From Chitinophagaceae bacterium (GTDB lineage: Bacteria > Bacteroidota > Bacteroidia > Chitinophagales > Chitinophagaceae), in the NCBI GenBank assembly GCA_003136915.1, contig PLEB01000235.1, positions 767 to 7,935 of the forward strand: a DNA stretch of 7,169 nucleotides. The letters are read 5' to 3'. How positions within the stretch are numbered: the first letter of the stretch is position 1; each line of letters begins with the position of its first letter. Position numbers and translations under genes: made by a program. The notes under the pieces were generated by a model, which was given only the letters and a program-made list of their open reading frames with translations, had not been told where the DNA came from and searched no databases. Below are positions 1 through 5,191 of the stretch, piece by piece.

Positions 1-48
1 GAAATAGCGGATTACTCACTTGTGTGGCTTAACAAAAACGGACTTTGA
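1..48 (+). CDS. Possible C-terminal tail of an upstream gene (partial)
   Basis: Reading from base 1 in frame 1 gives 15 codons (EIADYSLVWLNKNGL) ending in TGA at 46-48. It is the only one of the six frames that stays open to the left edge, apart from very short stretches, and its composition looks protein-like. This is only a suggestion: 15 codons cannot be assigned to a family, and a non-coding origin is equally possible. Confidence 0.25.
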   Translation, partial: EIADYSLVWLNKNGL

Positions 49-107
49 ATGATCCTTATTACCACCCAATTCACCTAAAAAAACTCACTCATTTTGTTCA
101 GAATTGC

Positions 108-115
108 TATATTCG
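108..115 (+). promoter_or_regulatory. Candidate -7 element for the DUF4242-AraC regulator gene
   Basis: TATATTCG matches the Bacteroidota -7 consensus TAnnTTTG at five of six fixed positions and lies about 40 nt before the ATG at 155. No convincing -33 TTTG is found 18-21 nt upstream, so support is weak. If real, it would place transcription start downstream of a TTG at 104 and so favour the ATG at 155. The remainder of 49-154 shows nothing else recognisable. Confidence 0.22.
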
Positions 116-154
116 AAGCGGACAAATTGTTGTGGCCGTTTAATAGTACAAATT

Positions 155-1255
155 ATGCCTATCTACATGGATGTTCATCATGTTCCTGGTGTCGAGGCCC
201 TTGATCTGGCCGAAGCTCATCGGAAGGATATGCTGGTACAGGATGAATATCACTGTAAGTGTTTGACCTATTGGATAGATGAAGCCAGAGGGGTTGCTTT
301 TTGTCTCATAGAAGCTCCTGATCCAACCGACGTGGCAGCAATGCACAAAAGATCACATGGGTTTATGCCATCCAAAATCATAGAAGTAGAAAACGAAGTA
401 GTACAGGCTTTTTTAGGCAGGATCCATGACCCCGAGGAAACAGTAATTTCGAATAATGGGCTAAAAGTTTTTAGTGAGTCTGCTTTCCGTATTCTTTTGG
501 TCACGGATATTATTGACCCGGTCTTGTTACGTCATAAACTGGATTTGGAGAAAGCAAATGGACTTTTGAACAGACTAAATAGTATCATAAGAAAGGAATT
601 ATCAGCGCACGGAGGCCGTGAGGTCGAACATGCCGGAAATGGATTTATTGCCTCATTTTCTTCCGCTGTCAAAGCCGTTCATTGTGCTATGGCAATTCAA
701 AAGAATATCTCAAATGCTGACAGGAAATTAACCGGTTTTAAAATAGGGGTCAGCGCCGGAGAACCTGTTTCAAAAAGTGATAAGCTCTTTGGAGACGCGA
801 TAAAAATGGCCACGCACCTTTGTACTATATCAAACAATAATCAGATAGCCATCGCTTCCGTGGTTAAAGAACTTTTGGTCCGTGAATATTTTAAAATCAA
901 TCAAAAGAATTTTACAACGCTATTGCCCCAGGATGAGACCATAGTGGTTTCGTTGTTCAACAAACTTGAAAAAAACTGGCAGGATTCGGATTTCGCTGTT
1001 ACGGAACTTTGTAAATCCATGTCGATGAGCAAATCGCAGTTATACAGGAAAACAATCGCACTATGGGGTTTAGCTCCGAATCTTCTTCTAAAAGAATTCA
1101 GGCTGGAAAAAGCCAGGGAACTATTGAAAAAGCAATCTTTTAATATTTCCCAAACCACATTCGATTCGGGATTCAACAGCCCGTCCTATTTTACCAAATG
1201 TTTTAAAAAGAAGTTTGGCCTTCTCCCGGCCAGTTATCTTAATTCACTTCAATAG
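155..1255 (+). CDS. DUF4242 / cyclase-like / AraC-type fused transcriptional regulator
   Basis: Predicted cytoplasmic one-component regulator of 366 residues with no signal peptide or membrane segment. Residues 1-82 form a DUF4242 domain, the family of the Streptomyces nickel-binding protein SCO4226, with candidate metal ligands H8, H9, H22, H64 and H68 (AMHKRSHG). Residues about 112-240 resemble a class III nucleotide cyclase: LLVTDI at the first strand, GGREVEHAGNGF, FKIGVSAGE and FGDAIKMATHL. The second metal Asp is Asn and the Asn/Arg pair is replaced by Lys and His, so it probably senses or dimerises rather than catalyses. Residues about 263-363 are an AraC HTH domain with both helix-turn-helix units and the usual C-terminal FGLLPASY-type end. 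The frame extends upstream to a TTG at 104, but the ATG at 155 begins exactly at the conserved MPIYMD start of the DUF4242 family and is preferred. The ligand is unknown; nickel is only suggested by the family name. The downstream secreted DUF4242 gene is a plausible target. Confidence 0.82.
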   Translation: MPIYMDVHHVPGVEALDLAEAHRKDMLVQDEYHCKCLTYWIDEARGVAFCLIEAPDPTDVAAMHKRSHGFMPSKIIEVENEVVQAFLGRIHDPEETVISNNGLKVFSESAFRILLVTDIIDPVLLRHKLDLEKANGLLNRLNSIIRKELSAHGGREVEHAGNGFIASFSSAVKAVHCAMAIQKNISNADRKLTGFKIGVSAGEPVSKSDKLFGDAIKMATHLCTISNNNQIAIASVVKELLVREYFKINQKNFTTLLPQDETIVVSLFNKLEKNWQDSDFAVTELCKSMSMSKSQLYRKTIALWGLAPNLLLKEFRLEKARELLKKQSFNISQTTFDSGFNSPSYFTKCFKKKFGLLPASYLNSLQ

Positions 1256-1302
1256 GCCTTGCAGGCTCCTGGTTTAAAATTACCATCATTTGAACGATTC
1301 GT

Positions 1303-1332
1303 TATAGTTGGAGTGCTGTTTCCCCAACTATA
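1303..1332. repeat. 9-bp perfect inverted repeat, candidate operator
   Basis: TATAGTTGG (1303-1311) and CCAACTATA (1324-1332) are exact reverse complements separated by 12 nt. They overlap the -33 and -7 candidates of the promoter before the secreted DUF4242 gene, which is what an operator would look like. It could instead be a weak terminator for the upstream gene, but no T-run follows. AraC-family proteins more often bind direct repeats, so the upstream regulator is not necessarily the one that binds. Confidence 0.4.
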
Positions 1333-1336
1333 TTTA
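1307..1336 (+). promoter_or_regulatory. Candidate promoter of the secreted DUF4242 gene
   Basis: GTTG at 1307-1310 (three of four to the -33 TTTG), an 18-nt spacer and TATATTTA at 1329-1336 (five of six to TAnnTTTG). Transcription would begin near 1343, leaving an A/T-rich leader of roughly 20 nt before the ATG at 1366. The match is by eye to the Bacteroidota sigma-ABfr consensus. Confidence 0.35.
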
Positions 1337-1365
1337 CTTATTCATTAAACTTAAAATTATTTGTT

Positions 1366-1767
1366 ATGAAAAAGATTACCAATGGCATCCATCTTCTTAT
1401 TGTAAGCGCGCTCTTTACCGGTTTTGCATGCATTACCCAGACCGCCGCCGCGCAGGATAACGTAAATGCTCAAAATGTATCGCAAAATGCAATGAAGACC
1501 TACGTAATTGAAAGGAATATACCCGGTGCGGGTCAGTTCAGTCCTGAAAAATTGAAGCAGATATCAATAACCTCCTGTACGGTACTGAAAGAGATGGGCC
1601 CCCAGATTGAATGGTTACATAGCTATGTGGTAGCGGATAAAATCTTTTGTATCTACAAAGCAGAAAACATGGACCTGATTAGGGAACATGCTAAAAAGGG
1701 CGGATTTCCGGTTACTGCAATTTATGAAGTATCAACAGTGATCAGTCCTGCAACAGCAAAAGAATGA
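1366..1767 (+). CDS. Secreted DUF4242-domain protein
   Basis: A 133-residue exported protein of unknown function. Residues 1-30 form a signal peptide: KK at 3-4, a hydrophobic stretch, and a probable cleavage site around TAAAQ (26-30). Mature residues 43-128 make up one DUF4242 domain (MKTYVIERNIPGAG, then IEWLHSYVVADKIFCIYKAE, then LIREHAKKGGFP), the fold also found at the N-terminus of the regulator encoded 110 nt upstream. Possible metal or thiol residues are C71, H85, C95 and H108. Two of the His positions present in the regulator's domain (the HH pair near its start and the second His of HxxxH) are absent, so this belongs to a different DUF4242 subgroup and may bind something else. C22 sits in GFAC, a poor lipobox, so a soluble periplasmic protein is more likely than a lipoprotein. 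Shared strand, spacing and domain suggest a functional pair with the regulator. Confidence 0.8.
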   Translation: MKKITNGIHLLIVSALFTGFACITQTAAAQDNVNAQNVSQNAMKTYVIERNIPGAGQFSPEKLKQISITSCTVLKEMGPQIEWLHSYVVADKIFCIYKAENMDLIREHAKKGGFPVTAIYEVSTVISPATAKE

Positions 1768-1802
1768 GATCACTAAACGGCTGAAAATTCCCTTCAGATC
1801 GG

Positions 1803-1841
1803 TAACCACCTTTCCTTTTATTTTAATCGGCGGGGTGGTTA
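1803..1841. terminator. Inverted repeat between convergent genes, possible bidirectional terminator
   Basis: TAACCACC (1803-1810) and GGTGGTTA (1834-1841) are perfect complements; two G-U pairs could extend the stem on the plus-strand RNA. The 23-nt loop is large and there is no strong T-run on either side, so it is a weak terminator at best. Its position in the 111-nt gap between converging genes is the main support. Confidence 0.25.
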
Positions 1842-1878
1842 TTCCTATTGTCTCCTATACCTGGAGTTTTATGATCTT

Positions 1879-2571
1879 TCAATCAATAACAGGCACACCA
1901 TTCATATCCGTGGTAAGGACCTCACTCGCATAGTTGAGGAATGGGCGCATTTTTTTAAATACGTCGTTTGCCATTTTATAAAAACCGGGACTGGAGACTT
2001 CCGCATTTGTAAACGGGTACTTAAATATAAATTGCTTGTAACGAAGCAGGTCAATAGCCGGGTGATCCCGGGCATAACCCCGTGGAGCTGAACTTAACTG
2101 ATCTCCGGTCATTTTCCCAAATGTCTTTATAAGCGTTTTATCAGCAAGAAGCTTTTCCCAGGTTTCATAATTTAAATCAATATCCTGGCGGATCCTTTTC
2201 ATGTCTTTCGGTTCGGGGCCCCAGAATCCACCGGCCAGGAATGACCCTCCGGGATTGATATTAAAATAATATCCCCCACGCAATTTTTGTGTGGCCCTTT
2301 TGAATGAGCCATGCCAATGTGGGTTATATGGGGTTTTGTCTTTAGAAAAGCGCACATCTTTATAGATCCTGAACAAGCTTTCCTTTCCGGACGAAGTTTC
2401 AATTTTATCATGCTTGTTCATTTCAGACAATAATGCATCGGCAAATGCAATGATATTATTGTGCGCCTCAATGTATTTGTCTTTATGTTTATTGAACCAG
2501 TCACGATTATTGTTTTTTGAAAGTGCCTTCAAGAAATCAATGGATTCTTTCTTTATAACAATGGATGCCAT
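1879..2571 (-). CDS. DUF2461 family protein
   Basis: A 230-residue protein of the DUF2461 family (TIGR02453), whose biochemical function is not established. The family signature is clear: an N-terminal helix with NNNRDWFNKHKDKYIEA at about 20-36, the central block FRIYKDVRFSKDKTPYNPHWHGSF at about 67-90, and GGYYFNINPGGSFLAGGFWGPEP at about 99-121. Full length fits the family. There is no signal peptide or membrane segment, so it is expected in the cytoplasm. It follows the GH97 gene on the same strand after 80 nt and has its own promoter candidate in that gap, so it may be transcribed separately. Its 3' end converges on the secreted DUF4242 gene. The ATG at 2571 gives MASIVIKKESIDFLKAL, the usual kind of family start. 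Confidence 0.88.
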   Translation of the reverse strand: MASIVIKKESIDFLKALSKNNNRDWFNKHKDKYIEAHNNIIAFADALLSEMNKHDKIETSSGKESLFRIYKDVRFSKDKTPYNPHWHGSFKRATQKLRGGYYFNINPGGSFLAGGFWGPEPKDMKRIRQDIDLNYETWEKLLADKTLIKTFGKMTGDQLSSAPRGYARDHPAIDLLRYKQFIFKYPFTNAEVSSPGFYKMANDVFKKMRPFLNYASEVLTTDMNGVPVID

Positions 2572-2604
2572 AAGCTTGCAGGTGATTCTAAAATGCGGAA
2601 AGTT

Positions 2605-2636
2605 TAAAGTTAGGTAACTTGAAAATAAATAACGAA
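2605..2636 (-). promoter_or_regulatory. Candidate promoter of the DUF2461 gene
   Basis: On the minus strand TTCG (2636-2633, three of four to TTTG), a 20-nt spacer and TAACTTTA (2612-2605, five of six to TAnnTTTG) fit the Bacteroidota promoter layout. Transcription would start near 2598, about 26 nt before the ATG at 2571. This was matched by eye only. Confidence 0.3.
2607..2620. repeat. 14-bp near-palindrome overlapping the -7 candidate
   Basis: AAGTTA-GG-TAACTT is a perfect 6+6 dyad with a 2-nt centre. The centre is too small for a stable hairpin loop, so it would act as a DNA-level protein site if it does anything. It overlaps the -7 candidate of the DUF2461 promoter. Confidence 0.25.
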
Positions 2637-2651
2637 TTGTTGGCAGGAGAT

Positions 2652-4625
2652 CTATGGATGCAATACCACAACCTGGCCGCCGCCATCCGGCAGATTAATA
2701 GTTAAGCTATCGGATGGACTGAAATTCCGGTTTTGCAATAGCAGGTGATTTGGATTTTCGGCAACATCCGGTGCATCGGAGTAAATTTCAGCCTGATAAT
2801 TACCGGGAGGCAAAAAATTCAATGGAATAATTACTGTTCTGGCTTTGCTGTTGTTAATGGTTCCGATATACCAGTCCGATCCCTTTCTTCTCGCTATGGA
2901 TACCCATTCGCCCGTCTCTGCACCGGGAACAACAGTTTGATCCCATACGGTTGGTACCTTTTTCAAAAAATCAAAACCATCCTGGCCTTCGTATGCTTCA
3001 GGGTCATCACATACCATGGACAAATGATTTTCCAGAATTACATACATGGCCAGCATATGGCAGCGTGTACCGAGCACATGAGGATGGGAGACTTGGGGCT
3101 TGAAGCTTGAAGCCGGCATTGCCCTGAAGCCGCCTAGGTGGTAATCGGTCGGACCTGCCAATGCTCTTGTAAAAGGAATTTCAATATCGTCGTCCGGCGT
3201 AATCAGGTTTCCCCATTTATCATTTTCGTAGTTGAGTGTGCCTTCCCGCGTAGATTCGTTCGGATAAGTGCGGCTAAGTCCAGTAGGCTTGTATGCGCCA
3301 TGAAATTGGATCTCGAGATGATGTTCGGCGGCTTTTCGCAGGATCTCTTCCTGTATTTTAACCATTTCCTGATCGTCCCGGTCCATAAAATCAACCATCA
3401 TTCCCTTCACTCCCCATTTTTGAAATAGAGTGAATGCAGAATCCAGTTTTGGATAAAGCGCCTTCCAGTGAACCCAGAACCGGATACCCACGCCTTTGCT
3501 CCTGGCATAATCACATATTGCCTGTATATCCAGTGTGGGTCTGGGTTTGGTGACATCCGTATTCGGACCGGGCTGGTATTCCATTCCGTCATTCTGATAC
3601 CATGCCACACCGCGGTTACCGATAATTGTGTGGTATTCGATCCCATTCCTTGAAGCAAAATCAATGTAATACTTGTTGAAATCAAAATTAATTCCCGCTT
3701 CGAACGTGGTATCGGGCAATACATCTCCGTTCCACCAGTGAAAAGTTGCTTTTCCGGGTTTCAGCCAGGAGAGATCTTTTATTTCGCAGGGTGCGGCCAG
3801 GTTAGTTAATATGTTGGATTCAATCAGCGCGCCGATACGATCGCTGATCATTAAAACCCGCCAGGGAGTTTGGTGCGGCAATGATACTTTTACTTTGATC
3901 TCGGATTGTCCCGGGAGCGGACTGAGCTGGCTCGTGAGCATTCCGTTGCGTTTAATGAGTGACATACCCGCGTAGTTTACCAGGTTCGCTTCCGTAATTG
4001 CCATGAATATTTTTCCGGGAAACTCAAACAAGGCCGGCATATCCATAAGGGTATCGTCTTTAATATCTTTCAGAGGTAAGACATTATACCTGTGCTCGTG
4101 GGAAGTAGTGAAATTTTCCAGGAAAGCGACCCGGGCTTTTGGATTACCGATAATGCTAAAATGAGTATTTTCATCAGTCAAAGTGTACGCGGTCCAGTTA
4201 TTCTGTACGGGAAATTCATACCGGAAGGCAAGACCATCATCAAAAGCGCGGACCATTAAAATGATCAATCTTTTTTTGCCGCTGCGTTCATGCAAAGGAA
4301 TGCTCACTTCTTTATAAAAATCATGCACCTGGCTGGTCTTACCGGCGGGAAGCGTATAGTTATCTTCTCCATCGGCAAATGTTGCACGGTCTGTTGTAAG
4401 GTTCATACCCCATACATCTTTGTTTTCAAATGAGAGGCTGAGGATGCTGTGCTCAATGAGTACATGTTTATTGAAGCGGACCGAATATTCCGGACGGTCA
4501 TCGGTCAAATTAAATTCAAAAAGGATTTTTTTATCGGGAGAGGAGAGGCTGATTTTTTTTTGGGCTGCAAGCGGGAAAGAGATGACCAATAAGAAATGAA
4601 GAAAAACAAGGGCTATCCTGTTCAT
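2652..4625 (-). CDS. Glycoside hydrolase family 97, probable retaining alpha-galactosidase-type
   Basis: A secreted 657-residue GH97 enzyme that hydrolyses alpha-linked sugars, probably in the periplasm. Residues 1-22 are a signal peptide ending in PLAAQ. Next come the GH97 N-terminal beta-sandwich (about 23-285), the TIM-barrel catalytic domain (about 286-550, with FWVHWKALYP, VKGMMVDFMDRDDQ, FHGAYKPTGLSRTYPN and TREGTLNYEN) and a C-terminal beta domain (about 555-657). GH97 contains inverting alpha-glucosidases (SusB) and retaining alpha-galactosidases. D412 in VDFMD matches the retaining-type nucleophile, and E467 lies 55 residues later, the same gap as D415/E470 recalled for Bacteroides BtGH97b, so a retaining alpha-galactosidase-like activity is inferred. 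E170 and E461 are likely calcium ligands. Length is normal. It begins 41 nt after the DinB-like gene and may share its transcript. No SusC/SusD partner is in view, so the substrate is open. Confidence 0.92.
   Translation of the reverse strand: MNRIALVFLHFLLVISFPLAAQKKISLSSPDKKILFEFNLTDDRPEYSVRFNKHVLIEHSILSLSFENKDVWGMNLTTDRATFADGEDNYTLPAGKTSQVHDFYKEVSIPLHERSGKKRLIILMVRAFDDGLAFRYEFPVQNNWTAYTLTDENTHFSIIGNPKARVAFLENFTTSHEHRYNVLPLKDIKDDTLMDMPALFEFPGKIFMAITEANLVNYAGMSLIKRNGMLTSQLSPLPGQSEIKVKVSLPHQTPWRVLMISDRIGALIESNILTNLAAPCEIKDLSWLKPGKATFHWWNGDVLPDTTFEAGINFDFNKYYIDFASRNGIEYHTIIGNRGVAWYQNDGMEYQPGPNTDVTKPRPTLDIQAICDYARSKGVGIRFWVHWKALYPKLDSAFTLFQKWGVKGMMVDFMDRDDQEMVKIQEEILRKAAEHHLEIQFHGAYKPTGLSRTYPNESTREGTLNYENDKWGNLITPDDDIEIPFTRALAGPTDYHLGGFRAMPASSFKPQVSHPHVLGTRCHMLAMYVILENHLSMVCDDPEAYEGQDGFDFLKKVPTVWDQTVVPGAETGEWVSIARRKGSDWYIGTINNSKARTVIIPLNFLPPGNYQAEIYSDAPDVAENPNHLLLQNRNFSPSDSLTINLPDGGGQVVVLHP
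4553..4561 (-). repeat. Nine-base homopolymer inside the GH97 coding sequence
   Basis: A run of nine T (A9 in the coding strand) encodes Q22-K24 just after the signal peptide of the GH97 enzyme. Gain or loss of one base would truncate the protein near residue 25. Whether it varies in nature cannot be seen from one sequence. Confidence 0.5.
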
Positions 4626-4666
4626 GTAAGAGCGAATTAAATAAACGGATTGAAATCCAGGAAGGC

Positions 4667-5152
4667 TTATTTTTTCTGTAAAAATATCAGTTGGCCGCGG
4701 TGGTAGGACAAGTGATTGGTCCTACTCAGCAATACATTCAGTTTATTTCTATGTGGCTCTTTTTTGAAATCTTCCGGCGAAACAGAATTGTGCCGGTCAA
4801 ACCATTCTTTTGTTGACAACGCATTGAATTTAGATGCAAGCGTTTGGTTTACCTTATTCCAGCTGGCTCGCAATGCGGATATCGCCGTTTCGTTGGGTTG
4901 CGCGGATTCAGGGCTTCTGACAAATGGCTGTTCCAATTCCGGGTACAGTTTATCTCCAAAGCCAAGCAAAGGAATCATCGCATCATGAACCGCAATGAGA
5001 TGACCTAACAAATATTTTCCGGTGTTCCGGTTCGGTGCTACGTGCTGTTCTAGTTCTGCATCGGTAAGAGAATCAAATAACTTACCGGATCTGTCCAGTT
5101 GATCGTTCCAGCTGGTTAGCGCCATCTTTACAAGGAGTTCTTGCTCTGCCAT
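4667..5152 (-). CDS. DinB family protein (putative metal-dependent four-helix protein)
   Basis: A 161-residue cytoplasmic protein of the DinB/YfiT-like superfamily, four-helix bundles that bind a divalent metal through three histidines. The triad is visible as H51 (LLGHLIAVHD), H147 and H151 (TNHLSYHRGQL). Length is typical. Some relatives are thiol transferases or DNA-damage-induced proteins, but most, including this one, have no assigned reaction. The name does not imply DNA polymerase IV. The gene sits 39 nt after the serine hydrolase and 41 nt before GH97 on the same strand, which suggests co-transcription without giving a shared pathway. The leader immediately before the ATG at 5152 is A-rich (AAACATACAAA) with no clear Shine-Dalgarno, as is common in Bacteroidota. 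Confidence 0.87.
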   Translation of the reverse strand: MAEQELLVKMALTSWNDQLDRSGKLFDSLTDAELEQHVAPNRNTGKYLLGHLIAVHDAMIPLLGFGDKLYPELEQPFVRSPESAQPNETAISALRASWNKVNQTLASKFNALSTKEWFDRHNSVSPEDFKKEPHRNKLNVLLSRTNHLSYHRGQLIFLQKK

Positions 5153-5191
5153 TTTGTATGTTTATTCGGATGAATGAGCAATTTACAAAAT

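Noticed and set aside
104..154. Upstream TTG start extending the regulator by 17 residues
   Set aside because: The extra residues do not belong to the DUF4242 domain, and the ATG at 155 fits the family start MPIYMD exactly; the TTG also overlaps the -7 candidate.
1417..1434. Lipoprotein signal (C22 in GFAC) in the secreted DUF4242 protein
   Set aside because: Phe at -2 and Gly at -3 are a poor lipobox, and a better signal peptidase I site (TAAAQ) follows shortly after.
2745..3724. Several open frames of 60-120 codons on both strands inside the GH97 gene
   Set aside because: They lie wholly within the clear GH97 coding sequence, have no recognisable domain and look like shadows of it.
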